Assembly: GCF_901472535.1 (NCBI RefSeq)
Contig: NZ_LR590470.1
Location: 3,162,001-3,226,000 of the forward strand
Length of the DNA: 64,000 bases
Reading direction: 5' to 3'
DNA from: Sphingobacterium daejeonense
Lineage (GTDB): Bacteria > Bacteroidota > Bacteroidia > Sphingobacteriales > Sphingobacteriaceae
In this document: positions 1-9,248 of the stretch, in pieces
Layout of the letters: every line of letters begins with the position of its first letter
Numbering within the stretch: the first letter of the stretch is position 1
Notes under the pieces: generated by a model
Told to the model about the DNA's origin: nothing
What the model saw: only the letters and a program-made list of their open reading frames with translations
Database searches by the model: none
Program-made: the position numbers and the translations under genes

Positions 1-2
1 AA

Positions 3-512
3 GACGTTTTGAATCCTACTCAATACAATGTATTGAAGGCGTTTCTTTTTTGCTGCTTTTCGGGAATCCGGATATCGGACCTTTATAATTCAAAATATTC
101 CTGGATGTACTCAGACAATTTTATGAAATTCACGATGCAGAAGAATTCGGAGAGAAAGCCAAAGACCATCACAATTCCCCTGATCCCGATTGCCAAAGTT
201 TTTATCTATGGAACTGGAGGTAGTCTTTTTGAACTTCCGACAATGCAGGAATATAATCGAAGCTTAAAGGATCTTGCTGGTTTTGCAAAAATTGATAAGG
301 TAATTACATCCCATGTTGCAAGACATACTTTTGGTTATCTGATCATGAAGTATGTAGGTGATATTTATTTATTGAAAAAGTTATTGGGACATTCCAAGAT
401 TGCAACTACGGAAAAATATGCACATGTAGATGATGAGGATAATTATGAAAAAACCCTTCAAATTCAAGGAGATTTTGAAGGGTTGTGGAAAGTGAAGAAA
501 ATAAAATTATAG
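3..512 (+). CDS. Tyrosine recombinase (integrase), C-terminal part, runs off the left edge
   Basis: Catalytic domain of a tyrosine site-specific recombinase, which cuts and rejoins DNA at attachment sites. The reading frame is open to base 3, so the start lies outside the window. Visible catalytic pieces are the first Arg in GIRISDL, the HVARH (HxxR) box, LGHS, and the nucleophile Tyr in EKYAHV. The active site is therefore complete and the 3' end looks normal. It is the only integrase seen and faces into the phage gene block, so it is the likely prophage integrase; a host recombinase cannot be excluded. It converges on, and slightly overlaps, the end of the Mrr-like gene. Confidence 0.9.
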   Translation, partial: DVLNPTQYNVLKAFLFCCFSGIRISDLYNSKYSWMYSDNFMKFTMQKNSERKPKTITIPLIPIAKVFIYGTGGSLFELPTMQEYNRSLKDLAGFAKIDKVITSHVARHTFGYLIMKYVGDIYLLKKLLGHSKIATTEKYAHVDDEDNYEKTLQIQGDFEGLWKVKKIKL

Positions 513-1571
513 TTTTTTATTTTCATCCAAAAATTGCTGTAGTTTAAATTGCTGAAAAGATTTATTTGAAATTGAAGATATGAATGGTGTATTCCCAATA
601 TTACCAGCAACCAAGCTTCCAGAAAATCCAATATCAAAATTGGTTCGAAAATTAGAATACTCACCGATGCTACTTAAACAAAGAGAAGTAAATGTAATTT
701 CTCCGGTTGTGTCAATCTCATCAATAGAATTTATAGAATCAATATTAGAATTAAAAATTTCTTTTTGAAGCTTACCTACATCTAAAATACCTTTACGTAT
801 TGTCTCTGAATTATTTCCATGATTTACAAATAAAATATAATCGTCTAACGATAGATATTTTAATACGGGAACCGATTTTTCAAATCTGATAATTATACCT
901 CCAGAAATTATAGGATATAAATTACCATCAATAAAGCTATATAAACCTTTATTACTTAATTTGATTTTATAAAATTGTCCTGTAATAATTTCCTCCCAGG
1001 GTGTATTGTTTAAAAGGTCTTCTTGAATGATAGTAAAAATTGAGATTATTTCGTTATTTGAATTAACTACTATAGTTTTATCCCATGGAGCAACAGCAAG
1101 GCTATACAAAAATGGATCAGGATTATAATCAGGGATATAATCTAAATGGCAGTAAAAAAAATTTTTAATTCCTTTAAATTTGATTTCTAATAATGTGGCC
1201 CAATTTTTTTTTGCAGCACTGTGGACAGTTAAAGTTTCAATTGAATAGGTTTTTGCTTTTTCAATGGCGGATTGCGTAAAACCTGAACTACATATTAAAA
1301 TACCTTTATTTGCTTTAATATCATTTATTACCCCATTAAACTCCTCAACAATTCCGGGACCAGCTTTTTTCGAATAGTCCTTGACTTGGATTACAGTTAA
1401 GAAATTTATCCCATGTTTCTCAAATTTAATCGAAATATCTATCTCTCTTTTAATTTTAGCTGCGTGATCATAAATCCTATCATTTAATGTAATTGTTGAA
1501 CTCGAATCAAGATCTTTATAAATATTATAAATAATCTTCTCATATTCTTTACCAGTATTCTTTAACACCAT
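507..1571 (-). CDS. Mrr-like restriction endonuclease
   Basis: About 355 residues. The N-terminal third has the PD-(D/E)xK pattern of Mrr-like nucleases: an EID motif (REIDISI) about 20 residues before QVKDY, with Gln in place of the usual Glu as in many Mrr relatives. Next comes a region typical of Mrr folds (GILICSSGFTQSAIEKA). The C-terminal 200 residues are not recognised and may be a sensor or specificity domain. Mrr-type enzymes cut modified or foreign DNA. The gene sits between the integrase and the tail fibre gene, a usual cargo position, and is very AT-rich. I chose the Met at 1571; an ATG at 1592 would overlap the preceding gene more. Confidence 0.75.
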   Translation of the reverse strand: MVLKNTGKEYEKIIYNIYKDLDSSSTITLNDRIYDHAAKIKREIDISIKFEKHGINFLTVIQVKDYSKKAGPGIVEEFNGVINDIKANKGILICSSGFTQSAIEKAKTYSIETLTVHSAAKKNWATLLEIKFKGIKNFFYCHLDYIPDYNPDPFLYSLAVAPWDKTIVVNSNNEIISIFTIIQEDLLNNTPWEEIITGQFYKIKLSNKGLYSFIDGNLYPIISGGIIIRFEKSVPVLKYLSLDDYILFVNHGNNSETIRKGILDVGKLQKEIFNSNIDSINSIDEIDTTGEITFTSLCLSSIGEYSNFRTNFDIGFSGSLVAGNIGNTPFISSISNKSFQQFKLQQFLDENKKL

Positions 1572-1863
1572 ATAATAACCTATAAATTTCAAATGCCTCG
1601 TTTAAAGTTAAGGGTTTTGAAATTATTTTAAGTCCATCAATTTCTATTTGTAAATTATTTTTACATTTATAAATTACAAAATAGCTGGATTCTAAACCAT
1701 ATTTAAAATATCTAGTCTTTGACCTTTTTTTGAAACCATTTTTTTTCAAGCTAGTTATCTCATTATCATTCATTTTATTTAAGCTTAACTTTTCAGGTTT
1801 TGTTTCATTTTTGAATTTAATAGAGGAAATCTTATATCTTATATGATATATGGAGATAAACAT
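1549..1863 (-). CDS. Small basic protein upstream of the Mrr-like gene
   Basis: About 104 residues, Lys-rich, no recognised domain. It begins immediately after the tail fibre stop codon and overlaps the nuclease gene by about 20 bases, so it is probably co-transcribed and translationally coupled with it. An internal Met at 1773 (MNDNEITSL) is an equally good start, giving about 74 residues. It could be an accessory subunit or regulator of the nuclease, which is inference from position only. Confidence 0.45.
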   Translation of the reverse strand: MFISIYHIRYKISSIKFKNETKPEKLSLNKMNDNEITSLKKNGFKKRSKTRYFKYGLESSYFVIYKCKNNLQIEIDGLKIISKPLTLNEAFEIYRLLYGVKEYW

Positions 1864-4800
1864 TTATGCAGATTTAAGCTTCAACTTCCAAAATCCAGCC
1901 TGTGTACTGTCCTGTCCCAACATTCCATTAGATAGATATGCATTGTCATGATCATCAAACATGATTTTTCCAGCAAATTTTATGTCCTCATTTTCTCCTT
2001 CATATACTACTTTAGTCCTAAACCCATCGCGAGTAGCAATAACCCTTGAAGGTCTGTTGCCTCCGTTTGACATAGGGATATAATAAGTTCCTTTATGTTT
2101 TATCAAATGCTGACCGAATCCATCAGTACTGACAAATGAGTTTACATATTCTTGGATTGTAGCAAAGTCACCCTGTTTTTCTAAAGGTAGTATTGGCTCA
2201 AATACATATTTTCCATTGATGTCATAATAACTTGCGTAGATAAATTCCCTACTCGCATCATGAACCCAAATTGTCCAGTTCCTTCTATCTGTTTTCTTCC
2301 CATATGAAAAACCTTGCATCATTTGATATTTCATTGCACTATATCCATAGTTAGAATTACCCTCTCCAGGAGACAATAGTTCTGCTTTCCAGTTTGGGAA
2401 TGTATCAGTAGTTTTGAAGCTGGGCTTTTCATTTGGATCAATCGAGGGTGCAGAATCATACCATGACTTTAAATCAGATAGTGAAATGTTCCAATCATAG
2501 TCTTGATAATCTCCATTTGTTAAGTGAGCAATACCATTTACTTCATCAATATGACATCCGTGCATATGGCGCATTTTCCCAGCATAATAATTTGTAAAAT
2601 AATACCAATTATCATCCTCTTCGGATAAACCTGATTTCTTTCTATCAGCGTCAAAGCATTTCTTCCAAGTTCCAGCTTTACCATGGTCAAATGACACCCA
2701 TGCACGTCCTGATATACCCCTAGCATTATTAGAAATACCCTGATGTTGCCAATAATTGGAAGTACCTGCGCCATATTCGGTCACCAGTACTATATTTTTA
2801 TATACATAATGGGTGAAATCTCCTAACATGGCACCGCCAGAATGGTTTGCCCAATTACGTTGAGAGTTTCCCTCAGGCAACCAGTCTCTGATCGTGTCTT
2901 CATGACTAAAAGTGAAGCATTTCACTAAGTCAGTTTGATTATTGATCGTTCGGTACAATACATAAAACCTTTCTTTTCTGGTTACCTGATCATCTTGATA
3001 AAATATTTCCCCTCGATGCCTAATCGGAATCAAAAGCTCACCGTCATCCAACACGACTATAACACTTCGTCCTTCGCTGTTCACATCTTGGGTATCCCAT
3101 GCATCAGGATGGCTATATTTATCCACTATGGTTTGAAATGTCTGTCCATAATCCAGCGATTTAAACACAGCACAAGCCTTGGCATTGTAGAAATACATTA
3201 CTCCATCTTTAATGCAGCACAACGATCCACCCGTGTAGGTATTCAAACCATCTGTGTGAAGTATGTTAGATGGTATAATGAAACCACCATCTTTTTCAAA
3301 CTCTGGTATGTCGTCCAGGTAATCACTTGAAACTATATCGTATTGATTTAATGTACAAAGACCTTCAAACCTCTTTTTAAAGGTCAATCCATTCACAATA
3401 AAATATAGACCACTGAATTTATCACATAATCCTTCATGAAGTGACCTATATTCTTTAATACTCTTGTCAATTACAAATGTTCCTTTGGCCATTAATTTTG
3501 CAGCATCTTTTGAAGTGCTGGTTGACAATAAGATGAACTTTGAAAAAGGCGGTGGAGCAATTGTAAGAGAATTTATGACAGATGTTCCGTTATATGCCTT
3601 GGAAATCAATTTCATATCTTCATCTAAAATTAGGGCGTTGGTATCAGTGCCATTAAACTGCATGCTGAATTCCAAACTGTCTGTACCATCAGGAATTCTA
3701 ATAATTTTCGACATGTTATAACTGCTGTCATACGCCCAATTACTGGCAGCAGTGAACCTAAAATTTAAGCTATCGAAGTCCTCCTGACCTTCAATTAATG
3801 ACAAACTGTTCAATACTTCACTTCCTCCGCTATTTGTAGAATTAGGCTCTACGATCCAATGAGCATTTAAAGATGTAGACCCATCAATGTTAAGGTTATA
3901 GGTTTCCAAATCTTTTAAATAAGGAGTAAAGGAACTAATGTCAATAATGGCATCGATTTCAATATCGATTTTTGCGGTTAAGCTGAATGATTTTACCCTC
4001 TTCAGACCGATAGCTCCTTTGTCGACATTTATCCTTAAAAACCCAAATTTGTTCCTTGAATCATTTACTATTAGATTATTGGGTTCATCATCAGCGCATG
4101 TTGAGATTATGAACTGATACATTGAATTGGAAGCATTGTAATTTATTCCTTGTAGACGCACTAGAGCCTTTTCTTTTGAAGTTATGCTCCACCTCTTTAT
4201 AGCCTCATGTAAATAGAAAGATTCCGGATAATAGGGTGAATTTGAATTTCTCAGATCGTATTTCATTCCCCAAATAGATTTGTAGGGTATAAAGTTTACT
4301 CCTGAAAACTTCAGTCCACTTGTTTTATATGATTGCATGCCCGTGGAATTCCTAAAATTAAAAGATACTTTTTGCCCAGCAAATGGAGCCATATCAAATA
4401 ATCCAATATATGATACTGTTGAATACCTTTGAGCAAAATCCGCTCTGAATGGTTTTGAATAATCAAATGACCCTGCGAAGAAGCCAATACTTGTCATTGC
4501 ATTGGTATTGAAATCATCCTTCTCGTTATCAACCATTGCTATACCGAAGGAAAAATTACCATTTGGGTCAAATGTCATTTGTCGAACTACCATGTACTTC
4601 CCTTCTGGCAATCCAAAAACTCTCAACGACTTAATGGATTGGTCTAGCTTTTTGATCATTTCCAACTTCAAATTAGAATCTGTTACATCTATGTCGTTAA
4701 TCCTTATAGTTGGGGCTGATGCACCATCTACCAATTTTTGGGTAACATATTGGTCTTTAGTATAGGCGTACAGCTGTATATCAGGCTTAGTAACTGGAGG

Positions 4801-5157
4801 GGCTGTTGGTAATTTTATTTTTAATACCCTATTAAAATCTGTCCCATCAAATTGTCCAAAACCAAATTCATCATTTGCAATAGTAATTGTACCAGAAATC
4901 ACTTTATTATAAATACCTGGTCCTAAAATAGTCCAATCTTGAGGGTTTGCTGCTACTAAAGTAGATCCAGGTAATGGAAACTCTTCAGGTAATCCCGCAG
5001 TATTGGACAATCCTGTTAAGTCCAGCTTCCCTTTCAACCAAATGTACATCTCAGGAAAAGTTGTGCCTCTGAAGCCCATTTCATGAGACTGTTGAGCCAA
5101 AATATATGCTTTGTCAAAATCAGTTATTGGAGCAAGTTGATTTAAATTCGAATCCAT
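1864..5157 (-). CDS. Tail fibre / receptor-binding protein with sialidase-like propeller
   Basis: 1097 residues, uninterrupted, last gene of the tail cluster. The C-terminal half carries Asp-box signatures (S-x-D-x-G-x-x-aromatic): KSLDYGQTF near residue 660 and VSFDHGKAGTW near residue 820. It also has stretches typical of BNR/sialidase beta-propellers (RSVIVVLDDGELLIPIRHRG). The N-terminal half resembles beta-rich fibre or carbohydrate-binding modules. Position downstream of tail-tip proteins and length fit a host-recognition fibre or spike that binds or trims surface glycans. The enzymatic activity is inferred from the fold signature; catalytic residues were not assigned. Confidence 0.7.
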   Translation of the reverse strand: MDSNLNQLAPITDFDKAYILAQQSHEMGFRGTTFPEMYIWLKGKLDLTGLSNTAGLPEEFPLPGSTLVAANPQDWTILGPGIYNKVISGTITIANDEFGFGQFDGTDFNRVLKIKLPTAPPVTKPDIQLYAYTKDQYVTQKLVDGASAPTIRINDIDVTDSNLKLEMIKKLDQSIKSLRVFGLPEGKYMVVRQMTFDPNGNFSFGIAMVDNEKDDFNTNAMTSIGFFAGSFDYSKPFRADFAQRYSTVSYIGLFDMAPFAGQKVSFNFRNSTGMQSYKTSGLKFSGVNFIPYKSIWGMKYDLRNSNSPYYPESFYLHEAIKRWSITSKEKALVRLQGINYNASNSMYQFIISTCADDEPNNLIVNDSRNKFGFLRINVDKGAIGLKRVKSFSLTAKIDIEIDAIIDISSFTPYLKDLETYNLNIDGSTSLNAHWIVEPNSTNSGGSEVLNSLSLIEGQEDFDSLNFRFTAASNWAYDSSYNMSKIIRIPDGTDSLEFSMQFNGTDTNALILDEDMKLISKAYNGTSVINSLTIAPPPFSKFILLSTSTSKDAAKLMAKGTFVIDKSIKEYRSLHEGLCDKFSGLYFIVNGLTFKKRFEGLCTLNQYDIVSSDYLDDIPEFEKDGGFIIPSNILHTDGLNTYTGGSLCCIKDGVMYFYNAKACAVFKSLDYGQTFQTIVDKYSHPDAWDTQDVNSEGRSVIVVLDDGELLIPIRHRGEIFYQDDQVTRKERFYVLYRTINNQTDLVKCFTFSHEDTIRDWLPEGNSQRNWANHSGGAMLGDFTHYVYKNIVLVTEYGAGTSNYWQHQGISNNARGISGRAWVSFDHGKAGTWKKCFDADRKKSGLSEEDDNWYYFTNYYAGKMRHMHGCHIDEVNGIAHLTNGDYQDYDWNISLSDLKSWYDSAPSIDPNEKPSFKTTDTFPNWKAELLSPGEGNSNYGYSAMKYQMMQGFSYGKKTDRRNWTIWVHDASREFIYASYYDINGKYVFEPILPLEKQGDFATIQEYVNSFVSTDGFGQHLIKHKGTYYIPMSNGGNRPSRVIATRDGFRTKVVYEGENEDIKFAGKIMFDDHDNAYLSNGMLGQDSTQAGFWKLKLKSA

Positions 5158-5170
5158 ATTGTTAATTAGT

Positions 5171-6232
5171 TTAGGTAATGATTAAATGAGTAGGGACACT
5201 TCCGATCTCCGGATTAACCTGTTTGGTATTGGAAGGTCTAAAAATAAAAGTGTAGCTGTTCAACTTTCCTTTCGTATGATCTGTTTTGTTTTCGCTCGTT
5301 ACTATGGGGATCAGTGACCCCTCAAACAGGTAATATTTGTTCCGACTGAACAAAAAATCCACATATTGTTTGTACTGTTCCTCTGTTGATATGAAACCAG
5401 AATCCTTTTCGATCTCAAATCTCAGGTCATTCTGATATTCGAATTCCCGTTCATCAAAAACAGCTGTAGAGGCTGTGTTTTGGTGACGGTTTATCCGTTG
5501 TCCGTTCAATACCAGAGTATCCCAACCACCTAGGCGATTTTGATAGAAAAATACATCAGAATTGAATTCATAGTGGTCTCGGAAATAGAACCTCTTAAGT
5601 CCAGTAACTATAGAATCAGAACTATCAACAGTATAAGCTTCAAAATAAATGTATTTTCCACCTAGCAACTGGACCATCTTTCCAGGATTCAGGTTTACCG
5701 ATTGTAGCTTGCCTGCGACCATCTGACCTACTGAAATTGTTTTGTCCGAGCCGTCAACCATCTTTGCCGTAATTTTTACAGTAACGTCTGCTGGAGGCAG
5801 TGCCGTTAGGTAAAGTGGTTGATGAAAATAGACCTCAGAATGCTTTGGAACAAGATTCAGCCAGAAGTCTCTTAGATAGGAAGCAAGGTCGAAAGGTTGA
5901 GGTCTTAAATATCCTTTGATAACTTTAAAATCCCACATTTCGGCTGACCCAACATCATCAAGAATGAACTTGAAGTTCTTTACACCCTCTTCATGTACGG
6001 TAATATCCTGGGCAAATACAGGTAAAGAATAGGTCATGAAATTCTCAATAAGTTCCTTCAGTTTTATTGTCATCACGGTACCGGTAGGTGGAGCATCATA
6101 ATTTTCTATTACGATGTTCACCCAGTTCAATTGCAATGTCAACTGAACGGACGTGCCTTCTGTAGTGAACTTCAGATCAGGAACACTCTGTGAATAATTT
6201 ATTGGCTGTGGCATTTGAACAATATCCAGCAT
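5171..6232 (-). CDS. Phage tail / baseplate-like protein
   Basis: About 353 residues, beta-rich, no clear named domain. I chose the Met at 6232 (MLDIVQMPQ), which follows the stop of the preceding gene directly; a longer reading from 6274 would overlap that gene by 41 bases. The context, between the spanin-like membrane gene and the tail fibre in an unbroken minus-strand tail operon, supports a virion tail or fibre-attachment role. Confidence 0.6.
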   Translation of the reverse strand: MLDIVQMPQPINYSQSVPDLKFTTEGTSVQLTLQLNWVNIVIENYDAPPTGTVMTIKLKELIENFMTYSLPVFAQDITVHEEGVKNFKFILDDVGSAEMWDFKVIKGYLRPQPFDLASYLRDFWLNLVPKHSEVYFHQPLYLTALPPADVTVKITAKMVDGSDKTISVGQMVAGKLQSVNLNPGKMVQLLGGKYIYFEAYTVDSSDSIVTGLKRFYFRDHYEFNSDVFFYQNRLGGWDTLVLNGQRINRHQNTASTAVFDEREFEYQNDLRFEIEKDSGFISTEEQYKQYVDFLFSRNKYYLFEGSLIPIVTSENKTDHTKGKLNSYTFIFRPSNTKQVNPEIGSVPTHLIIT

Positions 6233-6233
6233 A

Positions 6234-6935
6234 TCAGAATTGAATGATGTCGTACGACAAACCCAAACTAGCACCCCAAGTAATTCCCTTGGGAGTAATG
6301 ACCGGTCCCATTGTCACACCCACTCCCCATCTTGGGGATCTGGGCACTCTATTGACATTATAAACTTCAGAGATCTTGATCCGCGGATCATGGGCCATTA
6401 TAGCAGTGCGATATTCGAACCTTGAAAAAATATTCTTACGGTATGGTGCATTTGCTTGGGACAACCGGATCTTTGCGGACGGATAAATCGAATCATTCTT
6501 GAGATTGACCTTAACATCAAATACCGGATCGGGCGTCATCACCAGCCATTCAGTTTGCTTGACCGTATCAACTATTCGCTCACCCTTTCCCTTTCCGTTT
6601 GCACTCACCAACATCGACGAAAGCCTATCTATTTCCTTAGTGGCTACTTTTAGAGCAACGGCCAATGTGTCTGCAAGACCTTTGCTCACATAACCGTCAA
6701 TCGGTTCGGTAGTCTTTATTGAATTGTAGACATAGGTAACCTTTGAACTGTCCGAAAGAAAAACAGTGTCGATAGCATTCAATGGAACCGCTCCATTCTG
6801 TTTTATGGCATTTTGATACTGTTCCTTGAGGGTTCGATGTTCAGATTCTTTCTCATTGTACATCCTATAGAATATAAAGCCAATTACGATAGCTACTATC
6901 AATAAAAGGCTCAGTATAAAAGTGGTCTTGTTCAT
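6234..6935 (-). CDS. Membrane-anchored coiled protein (DUF6808-like, possible spanin)
   Basis: 233 residues. One N-terminal membrane segment (residues about 5-24) with Lys at the start, then a charged helical stretch, and a C-terminal part ending in alternating Gly/aromatic beta segments (WGVGVTMGPV...). The layout matches DUF6808-type proteins of Bacteroidota phages (family name from memory). It overlaps the upstream small membrane protein by 4 bases. An envelope-spanning lysis role (inner-membrane spanin) is inferred from membrane anchor plus coil; no experimentally known motif shows it. Confidence 0.55.
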   Translation of the reverse strand: MNKTTFILSLLLIVAIVIGFIFYRMYNEKESEHRTLKEQYQNAIKQNGAVPLNAIDTVFLSDSSKVTYVYNSIKTTEPIDGYVSKGLADTLAVALKVATKEIDRLSSMLVSANGKGKGERIVDTVKQTEWLVMTPDPVFDVKVNLKNDSIYPSAKIRLSQANAPYRKNIFSRFEYRTAIMAHDPRIKISEVYNVNRVPRSPRWGVGVTMGPVITPKGITWGASLGLSYDIIQF

Positions 6936-7252
6936 GGCATAACTTTGTTTATTTCTCTATTAGTTGCTTTTCTGATCAGCGAATCATTTGTCTGGGTTTC
7001 CTTATCACGCATCACATAATCGAACAACCTGTTCCTTACGTCATCCAATTGCTTGTCCTTGAGGGCAATTATCGAATCATTCTTGATTTCCCTTCTTCTT
7101 TCTTCCTCCTGGCAATTGGCCTCAAATTTTCTCAGCCTATATTCACCGGTTCCTCCCCATGTCAATAGAGCTGCCAAAAGGATGGCCAATAGGGCCATCT
7201 TCATATTCTTGTTCAGGGCATCAAAAATTGGTTGGAACAGCTTCAAAAACAT
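6932..7252 (-). CDS. Small membrane protein with coiled coil (holin/spanin candidate)
   Basis: 106 residues. One hydrophobic segment (residues about 17-36, MKMALLAILLAALLTWGG) followed by a highly charged helix rich in Glu, Arg and Asn. Overlaps the next gene by 4 bases, so the two are probably translated together. Together they look like a lysis accessory pair, although the M15 endolysin lies far away near 25.4 kb. It could equally be a tail-associated membrane protein. Confidence 0.5.
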   Translation of the reverse strand: MFLKLFQPIFDALNKNMKMALLAILLAALLTWGGTGEYRLRKFEANCQEEERRREIKNDSIIALKDKQLDDVRNRLFDYVMRDKETQTNDSLIRKATNREINKVMP

Positions 7253-7296
7253 GATGTGAAATTAGTTTGGTTCGGTAATTAATTAAAGGACATGCA

Positions 7297-9246
7297 CTAT
7301 GCTTCGAGAAAGTCAATATTGATCAAGGAAATACTGTTAAGCCCTATCGTGTACTGCATTTTTTTGATAAAGAAGTTCCTTCCTCTGATGTGGATCTTTT
7401 CAAGGATATCCAGGTTCTTGAGTTCGACCGGATTCAATCGGACGTTGAGGTTGAGCGTAACCTTTTCCTTTGCAATCCATTCGGCATATCGTTTATGGTA
7501 TGTATTGAAGAGTCCATATTGACCGTCCCACTCAAGGACCGTTGGCCCCGAAGTGCCTGCCTCAAGGTTTGAACCAATTGATGGGTAATATTTGTCCGTT
7601 TCACCGTTTACCAGCTGGTGTCCCCTGTTGAAGGCAAGATATATCTCGGATGGCCTGACATTTCTATCAATGCCATTGAATCCTGCCACCACCCACCTTT
7701 TCATTTGGCTGGAATGGACATCGTCCTCTTCAAAGTAGTTGTCTATCTTTCTGAAGAATATCCCCGGATATTGAGGCAAAGGAATTGCTGAAGAAGTCAT
7801 GTCAAAAACACTGTTCTCCCCTTTTTCCTTAAAGGAATTGAATCCATTATCAAGGATGGAATAAGAATCCTGATATTCGGTTACTCGCATCAAAGGGAAC
7901 TTAACATCATCTTTTTTCTGGACGGTCCTGAAAAACACCTGGTTCTGGATCAAGAACTTCTGCTCATAATATCCCTGATCATCAACAGTATAAGGTGTTT
8001 CCATCATTTCTTTGATAGAGGTTTTATGGACTGCATCCGAAATCGCCACATTCTCACGTTTGCCAGAGCTGTATCCATAGAAATACTGTTTTCCCAATTC
8101 GAACTTCACATCAATTTCAGAAGATACTTTGTCGGACCAGTCTTTTTGTGGAAGGCCAGCGATTATCTGTGAGGAAGATTTGATCACCAATTTTCCATTG
8201 CTCGGAGCCATGGTCATACAGAACAGTTTCAGGATCGTCTTTACAAAATCGCTTGATGCAACATTCGGCAGGAAATCGCTCAACTCGACAAACGGCACAT
8301 CCGGATACGGGTTTGCAGGAGACGGCCTTGGATTAGAGACCATTGGCGGAAAATTGTTCTTGGCATTATAATCAGTTGATACATCTTCATTCAATCGCTG
8401 TTTCCATGTACTGAAATAATAGGTCGGCATCACCAGGTTGTAAAGGTATCCATCCGTGAAAGGATTGTTGAGAAGAATGGAGCTAAATATCACGTCAAAC
8501 AAATAACCTACCCTGAATTGTGGGAAGATTGAAGCATGGCTCCTGTAAACCCTTCTTCCCTGTTCCAGGTTTTCTTCAGGTTCCAAGATAAATGAACCAT
8601 TATAGGGATTATACTGATTGATGTATTCCATATCCTGGGCTTCGAAAGGCATTTTTGACTTAAACAGCCAATTGTCAGTCCAGGGTTCAGGCTGTTGATA
8701 TTTACTGTATTCCTCCATAAACCTTGAAAATGGCATGTTTTCGCTCACCATTGCAATGGGTGCAGCAATCATGTCTGTCCGGGAACCACTAGCTAGCTCT
8801 TCAGCCCAACGGGCATAGTTCCATGCAAAATTGTTCGAGTCCCGAAAATCAACATCGTCAAAGTCCCCAGCAAAATATTTTCTGCCCAGGTCCAATGTGT
8901 TCATTGGAGCCCTAAGGAATTCATTGTAGTCAACGCCTATGAACTGCAATTTGATATTGGTCAGAAATTGAAGGAAAATAACATGGCCAGTCAATATGTT
9001 GATTCCCTGAAACCTGATGATGCAAGGTTTCTCTTTTTTGCTCAGATTATTGAAAACACCATAACCACCGAGCCTATCCGGATAACCAAATGCATGCTTG
9101 TTCTTTGGAGTAGGTGGGAGATCAAAGTTCAATGAATATGGTGCAGGGATCCTATCTTCCAGCATCAATGGGTTCTCCACAGTAATGGCAATCTGAATAT
9201 CTTTGGGAAGATCTAGGCTGATCCCTGAAACAATTATTTCTAACAT
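7297..9246 (-). CDS. Phage tail-tip / hub-like protein
   Basis: 649 residues, uninterrupted, directly after the tape-measure gene (2-base gap), where tail-tip or distal-tail genes of siphophages normally lie. Predominantly beta with repeated short motifs of structural proteins. No catalytic motif was recognised. Function is inferred from gene order. Confidence 0.6.
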   Translation of the reverse strand: MLEIIVSGISLDLPKDIQIAITVENPLMLEDRIPAPYSLNFDLPPTPKNKHAFGYPDRLGGYGVFNNLSKKEKPCIIRFQGINILTGHVIFLQFLTNIKLQFIGVDYNEFLRAPMNTLDLGRKYFAGDFDDVDFRDSNNFAWNYARWAEELASGSRTDMIAAPIAMVSENMPFSRFMEEYSKYQQPEPWTDNWLFKSKMPFEAQDMEYINQYNPYNGSFILEPEENLEQGRRVYRSHASIFPQFRVGYLFDVIFSSILLNNPFTDGYLYNLVMPTYYFSTWKQRLNEDVSTDYNAKNNFPPMVSNPRPSPANPYPDVPFVELSDFLPNVASSDFVKTILKLFCMTMAPSNGKLVIKSSSQIIAGLPQKDWSDKVSSEIDVKFELGKQYFYGYSSGKRENVAISDAVHKTSIKEMMETPYTVDDQGYYEQKFLIQNQVFFRTVQKKDDVKFPLMRVTEYQDSYSILDNGFNSFKEKGENSVFDMTSSAIPLPQYPGIFFRKIDNYFEEDDVHSSQMKRWVVAGFNGIDRNVRPSEIYLAFNRGHQLVNGETDKYYPSIGSNLEAGTSGPTVLEWDGQYGLFNTYHKRYAEWIAKEKVTLNLNVRLNPVELKNLDILEKIHIRGRNFFIKKMQYTIGLNSISLINIDFLEA

Positions 9247-9248
9247 GG

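Noticed and set aside
2935..3330. Plus-strand ORF opposite the tail-fibre gene
   Set aside because: It lies wholly within the intact 1097-residue gene on the other strand, has no domain and no start signal; it is a shadow frame.
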